From: Gibbula magus
Taxonomy: Eukaryota > Mollusca > Gastropoda > Trochida > Trochidae
NCBI GenBank assembly: GCA_936450465.1
Contig: OW388304.1
Span: forward strand, 40,982,914-41,046,913
DNA length: 64,000 bases
Direction: 5' to 3'
The position numbers and the translations under genes are program-made. How positions within the stretch are numbered: the first letter of the stretch is position 1; every line of letters starts with the position of its first letter. The notes beneath the pieces are model-generated. The model was given only the letters and a program-made list of their open reading frames with translations. It was not told the origin of the DNA and did no database searches. Shown piece by piece: positions 1 through 12,816 of the stretch.

Positions 1-1300
1 AATAAATAGCGGAGTATCAAAACCAATAAAATTCACTAAATCTTTCTGTCAAACCATGATATTGGACTTGTGACCTGCTGGTTTCTGGCTAAGTAGACTA
101 ACCATTAAACCCTTGAAACCAATTGTTATGATAAAGAAATTGTTGTGATAAATTGACTGAATAAAAATTGTCAGTTGCATGTAATTCTTGAAAATTGTTT
201 AACTTTAAAGGGTGGTCAAAATGTCAACAACAATATTATTGACTTATTCAGTATAATTCACTATTGTGTTGCGTTTTGGGTCCACTCTTGCAATACCGAC
301 ATTGGCCGAACAGTCTATTGTATTAACTTGTACTTTTCAGCTAACTGCATGTGCAGCATGGCTCTATCAATCTTTTGTTAGCTACCTTATAGACATTGTT
401 TCTCTGATAGGGAGATGCATCACTGAAACACTATTATGTTTCAGAACAAAATAATTCTGTATGTGGTTTGATACTGCCAGTGTGTAAAATAGTTATTCAT
501 GATTCAGTAACTTGAACACCTCGGTCTCAATCAGTCTATTACTTACCATTGATATTGGTTGCTGCAAAATCTGCTGCATTGCATCTCGTAAATCTTCCCA
601 TTTTCAGGCTAATACAGGGATTTCTCCTTGATGATGGGAGACAACCTGAAAAGAATCTATTTGGTTATCAATACGGTAATGGACTAATTGTATAGTTTAT
701 CCTAAGTATCAGCATACTCAATATTGTTTTGTTCAACTTTTAGGAACAAATTGACTGGAGAAACTCATTTGATAACAAGAGCTTTAGTATTTCCCTCAGA
801 AGCTTAAAAAAATAAAACGCACATCTGTATAGTCCTTCAGGTTAAAGGGAAATTTCTATCAATGATCTATCGGCAGCATCCGCCATCTTGGATCCTTGAC
901 ATTTCGAAAAAACATGTTATATTTAACCCAATTTTAATTTTTTGTTATAATAAAACATATTCACTGATAGAATATTCACATAGTAAAACATAATGTATCA
1001 TAAAAGTAATAAGCAATAAGCTGTTAGGCCGTAGCAAAGTTTCCCCCACTCGCAGCGCCGATGAATGGCTTCAATTCTCATTGTTTTGATTTTTCAACAA
1101 ATGTGCGCTTGTCTTTATCAATTTGTCAAATGTAAAATCATCAAAGTATTAACATCATTAATATCTTTCAATTTGACTATAATCATATAGTAATAGCATA
1201 TATGTGTAAACAGGGATATCCTCTCGAATTTCGTTTCCACAAAAAATGCCCCGATAGAACCTTCTTTTAAGCCTAAGGTAAGATGCTGTAATTTTGGGTT
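1..1300. other. Unassigned AT-rich non-coding DNA
   Basis: I see no gene, RNA or recognisable repeat here. The short open frames are what AT-rich DNA gives by chance. Confidence 0.5.
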
Positions 1301-1309
1301 TCAGTTACA

Positions 1310-1720
1310 TCATGGCTACCAGTATTATTGCAAGGCCACAACACAATTGTGGCTATCGATGCGGGGAAACCACAAGCATTGGTCAGAATTAACCAACCAT
1401 GGGTGGAACTGCACTGAAATTCACAATTTGTAGTGGCAATGTGACACAATCATAATCTGAGTTTGGCTACACCTAGCCCTACAATTTGAAATGTTGAGAA
1501 AAAAATTAATACTTTCCATTGATAATCATTTCATCTGAGAAAATTTATAATAGAGGAATCAAAGCAAAATGTTCAGTAAGGTGAGGTGAGTTGGGGTTTA
1601 ACGGCGCTTTCAAGAGTATTTCACTTATATTGCGGCTGCTAGTATTATGGCAGGGAGAAAGACCGCAACGCCATGTGGCTATGCATTGCAGTGAAACTTG
1701 CGAGCAGCAGCTGGAACCAG
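1310..1720. repeat. Two degenerate SINE-core fragments
   Basis: Positions 1310-1440 and 1590-1720 resemble parts of the full SINE at 62231-62545: the GGGGTTTAACG block, the GTGGCTATGCATTGC block and the ACCATGGGTGG block. The tRNA-like head is missing from both. This is a family seen inside this window, not a database assignment. Confidence 0.6.
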
Positions 1721-2405
1721 CATGTTCAGTAAGAATGTGTTCAATAATTATTCACTATCCATTCATTGACAGAATCGTTTGATAAGCTCTTTGATAGTAT
1801 GGCACCTTTAAGTATTGTAATGAAACGATTTTGCCCAGAGGAATCCTGCTTAATCAGGATATTTGAATCCACAATCACCTGATTGTCCAATTAACTTTGT
1901 CGCATATTGCTGAAGGTTGGTAGTGATTTGAAATTTTACATTCTCTCACTGTATGTGCCGCATCATATTGTGATCGATTTGTTAGAATCAATATAAGGAT
2001 ATTGAAAATAATCATCCTTAGTTTTTGTACATTTCAAAATTGTGCCATTCGTTTAAACATTTTACTAATACATGAAGACCATATATTCCTATCAACGTTT
2101 CATCAATTTAGTCATTGTCGTTCATTATGTTAACACGTTTATTCGCATCTGTGAATAATGCCAAAATTCGACAAAGGCCTTTTTATTTCAATAGCCAAAT
2201 ATATATCTCAGTACGTCAAAGATTTACAAACATGCTGATACTGAGAGAAGAGGTTATATATCATCAAGGACGGGTCACTTTAGAGTAGTTTTTCGCGATA
2301 TTTGTAGCGATGTGACGTCATTGATGTGAAGGAGAGGGTCTCCGCTAGCCAAAAGAATAACATGCTTCGTGTGAAACTAAAGATTTGTAATATCATACAA
2401 ACTTC
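1721..2405. other. Non-coding stretch, nothing recognised
   Basis: No gene-like signal. One TGACGTCA octamer occurs at 2313-2320. Confidence 0.4.
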
Positions 2406-2410
2406 ACCTT

Positions 2411-2908
2411 TTAAAGGTGCATCCATTGTGTTTCATAAAATTTGATTCGACTTTAATACGTTCAAACACACCATATGTGCTGTTTACAATACCAAAAAAT
2501 TCACCAAGCTTGCATATTCATCCCCAATCGCCAAATATATCATAATTACTAGTTTCCAATTGAAATCGAGTAACATCATTATGCATGTGCAGAAACCGAA
2601 AGTGCATGTCCTATTTACACGCACAGTAGTTATATGACCTATTAAACATTATCAACCTAAATGTTTTAGTTTATCTGGTTTAAATAAGATTCCAAAATTA
2701 CGTTTGACTCATTGGCGCGCGCCACACGCGGTGCATTGTCCGGTTTTCGATCAGAAATCGACACTTTTACCTTCACATCGTCAATATACTAAGTCGGATA
2801 TCATCAAAATGGTAGTTTTCGGTAACAGTTGGTACTTCTCGATAAATTAAGACCATTTATAAAGTTTGGCATATTTGACCCCAAACAACACAATGGATGT
2901 ACCTTTAA
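2411..2908. mobile_element. 500-bp TIR element, family A (reference copy)
   Basis: A non-coding element that begins TTAAAGGTGCATCCATTGTG and ends with the near-perfect inverse, CACAATGGATGTACCTTTAA. Related copies lie at 13867-14878, 18850-19322, 44193-44702, 46841-47343, 57421-57808 and 61551-62230, with a fragment at 55327-55401, in both orientations. All share an internal GGCGCGCGCC block or a variant. The length, termini and lack of an ORF fit a non-autonomous DNA transposon. TTAA at both ends suggests a TTAA target; the superfamily is not established. Confidence 0.8.
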
Positions 2909-3125
2909 GAGTAAACACGTTGAGATAAAGCTCATATGCAAAAATAGGTGAAGTGTATATATTAAGTTTAAAACAAGTTTATTGTCGACATTGATTTGTT
3001 TAAGCGTCCGAAAACCAATCACTCGAGGTTAGCTACAGTTGGGCAGCTATGTCCAAACTTACCAGCTCACCAAAACCATATTATTGAGAAAGGAATATCA
3101 ATGAACAATGAATCTCTTGCCATAG

Positions 3126-3305
3126 GGTCAATGTTACAGTGTTGCCCGTTGTGTTGGACCTTACTGTTGGTCCAAGCTGAAATGTGAGAAGGTAAATTAG
3201 TTGATTGTTCAACAAGTAAAAGTAAAGAGTTTTAACCGGTGACCCCTTCTGGGCTTTTGTACATGTTTTATCTTTTTCTTTTCAGCAATGCAGCCGTAAC
3301 TGGAG
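3126..3305 (+). other. Possible pair of short Cys-rich exons
   Basis: A 22-codon open segment (3126-3191) follows an AG and stops at a GTAAAT donor-like site. It encodes six cysteines, including CYSVARC and CWSKLKCEK. About 95 bp later a strong polypyrimidine tract and CAG precede 20 nt (3286-3305) that end at GTAAAG. Joining them in phase continues a Cys-rich reading frame. I cannot assign a domain; a chance splice-site arrangement is quite possible. Confidence 0.18.
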
Positions 3306-3309
3306 GTAA

Positions 3310-4890
3310 AGATGAGCTTTCCTCAAATAGAACATTCATAAATGTAGAGAATGTATTGATTTAAATTATTGTTTCTTTTAGAAATTTGAGAAGAAATTGC
3401 ATTGTTTGTTGCAGGCGAAAGTTTTTAGAATGCTGTTTATTGACAAAAAACAGTGACAAAGTACTGAAATGTTAAAAAATCGCAAATGACAAGGTATCAT
3501 AAAACATTTTGCTCTCTCACACACCAAATGTCAAAGGAAACCAAAATAAATACCTCTAGTAGGGCTCTACTACCTTCAGTTCTTCTAGTCCTTTCATCAG
3601 CTTCTGAAAATACTTTAAAAATTTATAATTATTGTAAAAATTGGAAGTGCCTGCGTATCTTTAGCCTACACTTATATTGGCCCATGGAAATAGGGGGTAG
3701 TCATTTTATTACTTTTAGCGTCAATACACAAAGAACTTATACTTCAAATTTCTACATTAATGTGATTACTAAAAGTCTAAACTTTCAGCTTGAGATAGAT
3801 TTTCCACATGTGAAATATTTTACTGGTATAAATGGTCCGTTATCATATATCATTTTCATAATTAAAGTTTAAGTCAAATTGTTGTAAAATTTAACAAACA
3901 TCTTTGAAATCATGTTAGCTGTGCATCTATAATTTCGTTCATCTTTATGTGGATCACTCATCAAATGACAGCCGACTGAAGAACGTATATCATGTTCATG
4001 AACCAATGTCCCATTGGCCGCCATGTTAATTATTGACGTATGATGTATATGCTTTGCTTTTATGAAGATAACTTTCTTGACACTCAACGGAAACTAACAT
4101 GGAAATTATGTGTGTGTAACTGAAGTGATTTCCTATCTTTTGGTATATATTTGATAACCATTTTACATACAGTTTAATTATCAAAATTATTCTTGCAATG
4201 GTTAATTAACATGTAAGTCTATGTACAAGCCACTGTGATCGGATTGATTTTTCTGATTTAGATCGATCAAAACTGTGGCTACACATTATATAAACGTTCT
4301 TATCAAAATAAAACAATGGTTTAGTGTAACATAGTACCAACCTCACATAGATATCGTGCAGAGGCGACGTAGACCAACTCATAGTCCACTTCATCCAAAA
4401 TTGGCGGGGTTGGCACAGAACCGGAAGTATCAAATTGGTAAATGTTTCGGAAACGAAACGAGATGTGTGTGATGTGAATGCATTATGTTCTCATATTCCG
4501 TAACTTTTGAATTTACTCCCTTGATAAGAATCAAGGTAGGTATATTTCATTGAAACAAATACAAAATCAGAGTTAGTATGTTAAAATATTAAACTCTTTC
4601 AGTCTTACAATTCTATCAGTAGGTATTAATTCAATTAAATATTTTCGATATTTTAAATTTGTGTTATGTAGGTTGAAAAAGGCCATTGTAAAATAGGGTG
4701 TAGGTTTATGCGTAGACAAAGCAGGTTCGTCAATGTCAATATCGTTAGTTTCGTTGACGAATCTAATGTTGGTTTCGTAGACGTTCGTAGAATATGGAAT
4801 ACATTAATTATATTTCATTTATTATATTAATTATTTTTCATGAAAATAGGTCACCCCAAGAAGATTATAAACGTCAATTCATGTCGGAAA
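3310..4890. other. Non-coding stretch, nothing recognised
   Basis: AT-rich DNA with no supported gene. The open frame at 3486-3872 shows no domain, no repeats and no splice context. Confidence 0.4.
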
Positions 4891-4894
4891 AAAT

Positions 4895-4997
4895 ATAACC
4901 CGGCCTCCACAACCCGGGTCTCTAATAGAACCCGGGGGTAAGGGTGTACTGAATGAAATAGAACCCCGGGGTTGTATTAGAGGAAATACGGTATCTT
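4895..4997. repeat. CCCGGG-containing inverted repeat
   Basis: Copies of a CCCGGGTTCTATT-type block occur in opposite orientations, and the segment ends in GAGGAAATACGGTAT. The inverse of that ending, ATACCGTATTTCCTC, starts a related segment near 6684-6790. These look like remnants of one small transposon family. Confidence 0.45.
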
Positions 4998-4999
4998 TG

Positions 5000-6125
5000 G
5001 AATAACATAAAGGTTGTTTCTGATATATTTATTTAGCCTTTTGAAGGGCAGCACTGACTCCAAGTGATCGTCAACCTGTGTGAATCTAAGCTAGTTTCAA
5101 AACTCTTTTTTTTTCATAAATATATGATAAATTTGCAAAGGAAACTCCTGCTATTTTACTAGCGATTAGAACAACGTTTCCTAAGCGAGATTGTTTACGA
5201 GGTGGAAAGCTGGCAGTGCGTATATTTATTTATATTTATATTTGCGTAACTTTACCCGACACGGCACAATATAAAAAAAAAACCCATATAAAACAGTGGT
5301 ATCTTCATTTTTGCATTATAACATTCAAGTATTATAACATGGCTTTGGTCAATTCTTGAACTACCTACAGTGTCATAGAACCATAATCAGTCATACGTTA
5401 TAACCCAATCAACGTTGGGAATTAAAAAAAATAATGTAGATCAAATCAAGTAGGCAATCACTTTTGCAAAACCTTTGTCAACTAAATATAAGATTCAATT
5501 TGATATCACGTACGATTGTAAATTAATACGGGGGAAGTACTACATCTTGTCCGGATAACGCCGTCGGTAAGACGAATTTCCGATCTGGGAAAATAAAATG
5601 TATCTTATCTTATGAATGTTATGTAATCCGTGAGATATATTCAACGACCCGTGTTACAGGGTGAGGCAACACAATCCAGGCAACGTAGGATCCTTCATGT
5701 AACGCTATTTATGTATAGACAATCCAGCATTGAAAGACTGGATGTTACAGTGTTAGTAACACAGCGTCTTGCCTATGCCTGGATTGCGTATAATACTTTG
5801 TCCATCTATGCCTGGACGGCAGACGTATCGGGTGCCATGGACAAAACTAATAGTGTTGTTTTTAGAAACGGGGGAATTGTGGCTAAAAGAATAACTGGAC
5901 ATTTCACGGCAAACCAATGAAGGTTGACACTTAATACAAATATTTGGGCATTTTATTGTCAAGTCGACTTCGCTGGCATTTAAAACCCTTGCCGCACAAG
6001 ATAAAAAGGCACTTTTTCCCATTTTAAACTTTAGAAATAAGATTATTACTATTTTTATTGCCTGTTTGATTTTGTACGGCAAAATATAACCGATTTATTG
6101 CAGTAGGCAAATTTGCTTCAAATAA
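5000..6125. other. Non-coding DNA with a retroelement tail-like block
   Basis: Mostly unassigned. Positions 5530-5615 end in AATAAAATGTATCTTATCTT, which looks like a short repeat-tailed LINE or SINE 3' end. Around 5650-5830 several AATCCAG/CTGGATT words sit in inverted arrangement. Confidence 0.3.
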
Positions 6126-6144
6126 GGCCATACTTGGTGAAACA

Positions 6145-6362
6145 GGGCTCCGTTCCATAACAGCGAGCGCTTATAATCGCTCATTTATTGCTCAATGTAG
6201 CGCTCAAGTATAGCGCTCCTGAACGACACGGTGAAAACCTCAAAGTTCGCTCGTTTTGCTACGTAGCGCTACATTGAGCAATCGCATTCAAGAGAGGTTT
6301 AAAAGTAATCGCTAATTGAGCGATTACTTTGAAACCGTTCTTGAACACGGCCCTGTTTTCAC
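6145..6362. repeat. CGCTCAATGTAGCG repeat, copy 1
   Basis: A stretch dense in AGCGCT, GCTCAATGTAGCGCT and their inverses, ending TTGAACACGGCCCTG. A closely similar block lies at 51305-51490. The inverted words and shared ends suggest a small foldback or MITE family. Confidence 0.6.
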
Positions 6363-6945
6363 TTCGTTCGCGCATATGGAAAACTGGTCGTTCATCTCTG
6401 TTGCGCAACATATGTGCGCTAAACTTCACAAACTCTTGCCAGTCAGCCAGTCTCTGAACTAAGTTTAAATCTACCACATCTAAAATGTATCAAATAATTT
6501 TTAATAAGGAGGTATATCTGAACTGAGATAAAAAAAATTATCAAAAGTCAAAATTATGCCAGTCATAAAATGTCCGGTTAAACTTATAAGAATGCCGGAG
6601 TGCACATTACTTATCAATGTTATAAACTGTTACTATCTTACCGTTGGAAACACTCATAGGCTCAAAGCTGCCAATATAAGACATACCGTATTTCCTCTAA
6701 AAAGCACCCGGGCGCTTATTTTTTCAGCACCATTTGACAAAGTCACCTGAAAAAATCCTTTAAAGGAGGTCTGTGCGGGATAATTAAAACGATCCACGAG
6801 TAATTACCACCACAGCGTCCCGAGCCGGAAATCTCAATTAGCGTTCTCTCTACTCAGCGTAGTTTTGTCTGCGCAATCCTACGCGCTTCTAATCTTCTCG
6901 CGTCTGACCCCTCTCTCGCTTTACTCAACGGTGAAACGGAGTGTC
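6363..6945. other. Non-coding DNA with a transposon-end-like block
   Basis: Positions 6363-6440 match the arms of the element at 11170-11740 (GCGCAACATATGTGCGCTAA and relatives). Positions 6684-6790 begin ATACCGTATTTCCTC, the inverse of the ending near 4990. Confidence 0.4.
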
Positions 6946-6949
6946 TATA

Positions 6950-7420
6950 ATTCGAGCCAGTCTGATTAAAATCGACCTTGTTCCGAGGAATAAAATTTGC
7001 AAAATGTTGCATCTACCGGGATACGAACAGGTTCTGTAGATTCCTCGCCACAAGGTCTGAAAACACCCCATACAGGCGCGTGTTCGGAACCAGTTTAGCG
7101 CAGCCAAAGCCCAGTCAAATAGCTGACCAATCACATCATAGTATTTAAACGATCGCTGTTTTGAAAGCATTCGGAACAGACAAAAGGATAGCTGTTTGGA
7201 GTTATCTGCCCCTAGCTTCTCGCACCGAAAGCATTTGTTGGACGTCTTTTGATTGGCTAGCTGAATTGCGCTCGAACACGCTAGTGTACGCGGTGTTTTC
7301 AGACGGTTTAGCGTGGAAACCTCCGAACGATAGGTCACGAGTTCGTATCCCGGTAGATGCACTATTTTGCAATTTTTATTCCACGGAAAACCGTCCATTT
7401 TAATCAGACTGTAATTCGAG
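6950..7420. repeat. Imperfect foldback with about 200-bp arms
   Basis: The left arm (about 6950-7140) and right arm (about 7210-7420) are inverted copies: both carry the GTTCGTATCCCGGTAGATGC block, a GTGTTTTCAGAC block and the AATCAGACT end. A third copy is at 59039-59320. The GTTCGTATCC word resembles a tRNA B box, so a tRNA-derived origin is possible but unproven. Overlapping open frames on both strands come from the inverted arms, not from genes. Confidence 0.7.
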
Positions 7421-9985
7421 CTCGTAATAATAGCGTTATTTACCTTTTTGCGTTGTGTTCATAATAATAATAATTAGCCCATAATGAACCAAGTTCCAAT
7501 GTGGATATAGTGATATACTGATATGAGCTTATATTTATTACAATGCAGACCATTTCCCTTTTCTATTATTGATATCAAACTCATATGTGTATCGCAAAAT
7601 AAAAGAATTATATCAAATTGGTTCGCTTATCTGATATTTAACTACATTAAACCTATTTCACCCATAAAAGGTTTCAGACATAAAAGGTTAGAGTAGCGCA
7701 AACTGACCGAAGCTTGGACACTGATCCGATTCAAATATTATGAAAGACTGTATAATAAATAATAATCTTTAAAATGTCAATTTCAGCAAATCAAGATATT
7801 GGATAGAAAGAATTTTACTCGATTTTACATAGATATTTCAGAATTGCTTAAGATTAACCGAAAATAAAACGGTTAAAGTTGCGTATATCAGTTCGGACAA
7901 GATTGACCTTCCTTCGGACCCTACAACCCAAATGTTCTGGCATGCTTCAGTGGTTTAAACTATTCACCAAACTGATTCTTTATATCCTTAAACACATGGA
8001 TAATAGTCCAGGAACAATACATTATCCCTAGTTAAACTGCTTGAAGTAATTTGTCATTTATTGAGAGCATGCTTTCCTATTTAATTTCAGCAACTGCCGC
8101 AAACTTTGTTAGAATAAATGATGTCGCAATCATTTTCGCAGGTATGCTGCTGCATAAACGACGTGAGCGCTAAACTGATAATTAATTAACTTAATGTTGT
8201 TGTCATATGTGATAATGTAATATTTCTACATATTTCCATATTTTTTCCGCGGCCATTTAAAACTTCACAAGTGGTTACAAAGAAAATGTAATAGTGTCCA
8301 AATTATTTCATGAAACCGTTAATTGAACCTCACGCAATTGCTAGTTTTGATAAAACAAAAATATATCAAACTATCAATAATTCATAAAAATAAAATACAA
8401 ATAAAACATATTAAAAAGGAACATTTGGAAACAAACAGTTTGCATTTATTGCAGATATTATAGCGTCAGCTGGAAGTGAAAAGTCTCCGAAGTTCGGGCG
8501 ACTTCTACAGCTGGTGACTTCTTTCAGTTTGCCCTATGCGTAACTTATAAAAAATCAAATATTTAAAATGTGGTAGAAATGAAAATATCACCAAAAAGAC
8601 TTCATTACAGGGACATAGCAATGCTAATTGAATGCTAATTGAAAGGTATCTGACTCCGTGTAATGATGTGATCACAATCTGCGACGTTACATACTTGTGG
8701 TATTTGGTAGTGTCAGTGGAGACGACAACCGCTAATATACAGGAAATGCTGCTGACATAACAGACAATGTGTATTGAACACTGTTATTTGTACATAGATT
8801 CAAGTAGAACCCTGGGGATGAAACTTCAAAGCATTATATGTAAGCTTTCTATTGCCAAATCGCATTGCAATTGTCTCCAGTCTGGCTAGACAATTTGTCG
8901 ATTGCAAAGTTTCTCTGCACGTTGTATACACTACTGACTAGATAAATGACACACGACTTGCATGTCAATATATTGTACATTTAATTTGTTATAAGAAGGT
9001 TTATGTGAACAGTATTAACAATTCAATGACTGTTTAGCAATACATTTATAAAACATTATTCAACATTAAATATATATATAAATATTGTTTATATGTTCCT
9101 TCTGTCCATCTTGGAATTTTTGTATAAATTTTCTTTGAATTGTAAAGCTCATGTACCACCGTTGGTGGCGATTTTGAGAAATAAAGAATTTTAATTTGTC
9201 TTCTTACACACCGTACAAGGGAAAGGCATGGTGGTGAGTGACATCTAATCTGTAGGAGGAGTTTGAGTTTATCCACTCATCAATGAAGTCTTGTGAAAAC
9301 ATCCAAGCGAACAATGTTGTTTTAATCACAACACTGTCGGCGACTTCAATACACGGTAATACCATACTGTAATAATCACATTAATCACATGTAAGGATTA
9401 AAACGTAAATAAAAACAAACTAAATAATACTTTTATACTTTATTGCTCTATATAAAATTTATCGACGTTTTCGCCAGGCATTTCATCGACGTTTTCGTCA
9501 AATATTCGCCGTTTTCGCCTTTCGACGTTTTGGTTTATCGCCGTTTTGTCCCGTTCCCGGGATAATCTATGTCAAAACAAATTTGTATATTTATTGACAT
9601 TGACAGAGTATATTTATATGTCCAAGTTGGGGTTTATATATTTCAGGATTAAAACATCACTATCAATAAATATATCACTATGGAATAATTTCAAAATGCC
9701 ACTGTTTTGTCCAGTATGTATGATGTACATTCATAGAGACTGAGTGACATGAACAATGCTGGGGTTTTTTTTACAATATTGAAGTTGTTACCTACAAAAC
9801 TTGTTTTACATGTTTTATGAGTTAAAATACATCTTTTACATATATTTTACTACAATGGTTTCTTAAATTAAATATCTGTCATTCCTTACGAAAATAGTTT
9901 TGCTTTATGAAGAATACCAAATGAATTAATAGTAATACATGTTAGCATTTTTTTTTTATTGTAATCGTTTTCCCCCCAAACATCT
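7421..9985. other. Non-coding DNA; short degenerate CGACGTTTTCGCC repeats
   Basis: No supported gene. Positions about 9462-9545 repeat a degenerate CGACGTTTTCGCC word four to five times. A GC-richer stretch at 8455-8520 between AG and GT signals is open, but I see no recognisable protein. Confidence 0.4.
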
Positions 9986-9989
9986 ACAC

Positions 9990-10436
9990 ATCTAAAGTCC
10001 GATAAACCCAGTGTAGTGCCCTTGGGGATCAAGGAATCGATCCCGGATTTCCAGTAAAATCGTCTGTCCAAGACGTCCAAACCTCTGCAACACAATTAAA
10101 TCGTCTGTGGGATTGCTGTCTGTAGGCTGTGTTGTCTCGAACCTGGTCATGGACCATGAAATCGTTGTAGTTAGCGATGGCGGGGTCCAAAACAAGAACG
10201 AGAATGAAACAGCCAATCAACGATCGCCTGTGAAAAGGGGGAATCCCCTGTCAAAAACATGACCACATCGCTGGGTCTGCGCCCAGTCCGAGTCACGTGA
10301 CCATGTCACCAGCACGCAACACGTTCGCCATCAGCGGGCTCATTATCCCGCACAGTCCCCCTTTAATGTAAATCGAACTGTACTGTGGGCCACTTAGCTT
10401 TACGTGCTGAATAAACATATCTGTCTGTCTATGGAT
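9990..10436 (+). mobile_element. Retroelement 3' fragment (LINE-like tail)
   Basis: A segment less AT-rich than its surroundings that ends GCTGAATAAACATATCTGTC, followed by CTGTCTATGG. The AATAAA plus short TCTG-type tail matches, in inverse, the start of the minus-strand LINE fragment at 60206. No reverse transcriptase motif is visible, so this is a 5'-truncated or non-autonomous copy. Confidence 0.5.
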
Positions 10437-10567
10437 GGAATGTTTACAAAACAGTAACATCTATATCAATAATGGTGTAATTATATTTAAAAGCAAACAG
10501 TTTTCTCTTACGTTACTTGTTTGACTTTACTGGATGACTTGTTCAGCGTCATCAGCAAAATAATATT

Positions 10568-11062
10568 ATCATCCAAAACTGGCTCCCACAGTAGATATCG
10601 CTTGTGTGAGATCAAGCGATATCTACAAGCGATATCTACATTGTAGATATCGCTACAATCAAATCGTCATAATCCTATTACATCATCAGTTAATGACATC
10701 ACAAAGCTTTGGCATCACTTAGAACACTGGTGACAATGGTATGACGTCACAATGATGATGACGTAACAATGCTATGATGCCATAATGCTTATGACGTCAC
10801 AATGCTAAGACCTCACTGTGATCACTGCTGAAGAAGCTACATGGCAGTTTTGTGTTTCAGATATGTCAGTATTTGGCTAATATTCGTTGGAGAATGATTT
10901 TGAATGATAAATAAAATCTCACCCTCGTGTCTTCTGATATCAAATATATCAACACTCGTTGATTAAAGTAAAAATATCCTCGGCAAGCCTCGGATATTTG
11001 TAACTTTAATCAACTCGTGTTGATATATTTGATATCAGAAGACACTTGGGTGAGATTCTCTA
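10568..11062. mobile_element. TGACGTCA-rich foldback element, single arm
   Basis: This matches one arm of the palindrome at 15292-16258. It begins TTATCATCCAAAACTG, has GATATCGCTTGTGTGAGATC and inverse copies, two TGACGTCA octamers (10742 and 10792), and ends in a roughly 140-bp hairpin whose arms are the ATATCAACACTCGTTGAT block and its inverse. Confidence 0.8.
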
Positions 11063-11169
11063 TTTATGTTACATTGTCTTATTAAAATAACTTTTTCAGT
11101 GACATAATAAAATGACTTGCTTTTTTGATAATTAAAAGTATGTTTTTCAGTGCCATGTATCTTTTGTGT

Positions 11170-11740
11170 GACACAGATGACGTTTAGCGCAAATATGTTG
11201 CGCAACAGAGATGAGCGACCAGTTTTCCCTATTTGCGACGTCGTTCCTGGACCAGGCTTAGTTTAAACAAGTGTATCAGCGTACAGACAGGAAGACGCCA
11301 TCATCCCTCAAACTAGCTTCGATAAACATGTCATTTATATTATATAAGTATTTTTTGAAAATTATTTCAAAACATTGATTAATATTTTATTAGCTTCTAA
11401 TGCATTGTTTAAAATAAGCAGAAACATTTTAAAATAAATCAGTCAACTATTTAATTGTTCAAAGCAACTTCATAAACAAAATGGTTATTGAATGTCGCAA
11501 GTGTAACATTTGTCCGCCATTATACGCCGCCTTCGTCGGTCATTTCAAACCGGTCCATCCGGAGTACGCCTAAGGCGTGCGCCGGCTTCCAATCAAGTGA
11601 TTCGCCGGTTACGCCGCTTCCGGCGGCGTACGCCGGGTAGTGCGCCGGGTCCCGAATCAAGCAAAGCCATTGTTCGCGCATAGAGAAAACTGGTCATTAA
11701 TCTCTTTTGCGCAACATATTTGCTCTAAGTTTCACCTGTG
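11170..11740. mobile_element. Element with about 60-bp inverted ends
   Basis: The left end (about 11180-11240: GCGCAAATATGTTGCGCAAC, then ACCAGTTTTCCC) is inverted at about 11675-11735. The interior is CG-rich with GCGCCGG and GCGTACGCC words and no ORF. A related end lies at 6363-6440. Non-autonomous transposon by structure. Confidence 0.6.
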
Positions 11741-11929
11741 AGTGTGATATTTTAAATTGATTGTGTCATGATGACAAGGCAAATATTCTCATAGCGAGTC
11801 TCTGGGTAGGGTTAACTTTTCCAGGACTCCAGAGGTTCTCGCTTTTTTTTCGGTAAAAAGGACAGGAGGCTGCTTCCGTCCGTCCGTCAAATACTATTCT
11901 CAGGATTCTTTTCATATTTTTCTAAGGCT

Positions 11930-12361
11930 GTGCAATATTATTGCAATACAGAGTTGTGCAATACACGTATTGCAATACGATTGTCATATCGCAATATATT
12001 GCACCAAAAATAGTTAGTCAAATTTATTCATTTATCTTGTAAAAGGCACATTTACTGGCTTAACTTGTATTAAGAATATTATTTTGAAGTGCTAGAATTT
12101 GTGTTTGACTGTATAACAAATGATCATTCTAAAGATCTGAAAGTCATTTTATCAAATGTGTCATGTTTAAACTGCAAAAAGAAGTATTAAAGTGGAATGT
12201 AGAGTTCATTTAGCATATTGCAATATCATTGGCACTAGTTAAAAAGTTAAAATGTCTCATTATCAGAGGATCTTGCAATATATTGTGGTACGTATCGCAA
12301 TACATTATAGTTCAGCAATACGTATATTGCAAAACAAAATTTGAGGCAATACACAGCCCTA
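11930..12361. mobile_element. ATTGCAATAC element, hAT-like ends, copy 1
   Basis: Bounded by AAGGCTGTGCAATA and the inverse CAATACACAGCCCTA, with repeated ATTGCAATAC words near both ends. A homologous copy lies at 56536-56910. The GGCTGTGC-type ends recall hAT MITEs; no transposase and no clear 8-bp duplication were seen. Confidence 0.55.
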
Positions 12362-12734
12362 TATTTTGCATATGGGCACCGACAAGTCACAGGGTGAGTA
12401 ATGTTATGTTCCTACAGAGTTTTGTGACCTTGACCTTTATTTCAAGGTCACAACGAGACTTTACCCTTGTCAGCTTATTTCAAGGTCACAACGAGACTTT
12501 ACCCTTGTCAGCTGGAATACTCAATAACGATTTTGCTGATCTTTATTATTTTTCGTTATTTTTCAATTTTGAAGTATTACTTCGCGGCGGGGGATCACGT
12601 GACCTTAGTGACAACTGCTTGTTTTCTTTACAAGATGCATGTTTGCAACATTTCAATTTAAACATGTTTGTATGCCAAAATTATGCAATTACTTTATACA
12701 CCTACATACGCACTACTGATGTTCTGTCTTCCAG
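12362..12734. other. Probable intron sequence before the lectin exon
   Basis: It holds a duplicated CAAGGTCACAACGAGACTTT block (12444-12511). The exon that should encode the beginning of the lectin domain (disulphide Cys, CY and W..A positions) was not found here. Confidence 0.4.
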
Positions 12735-12816
12735 ACACTTTGCGTAGAGATGGGAGGATACCTTGCAAAAACTGACTCGACTGACGAAGATGCATTCATC
12801 CGATCTTTTGCAGAAC
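12735..12816 (+). CDS. C-type lectin-like domain, internal exon
   Basis: An 82-nt exon bounded by TCTGTCTTCCAG and a GTGAGT donor. It is open in one frame and encodes TLCVEMGGYLAKTDS followed by TDEDAFIRSFAE. Known of the family: this is the conserved first half of a C-type lectin-like domain, with a core Cys three residues in, the GGYLA strand and the E..FI helix. The exon ends after the first base of a codon and the exon at 52584 supplies the other two, giving FAERGSFWIGG across the junction, a normal lectin order. The upstream exon with the signal peptide and first Cys was not located. A relic of a duplicated gene is possible, since the adjacent intron is locally duplicated. Confidence 0.8.

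Noticed and set aside
12735..12816. Lectin exon as a chance open frame
   Set aside because: Both splice sites are strong, the C..GGYLA..FI pattern is specific, and the phase fits the terminal exon exactly.
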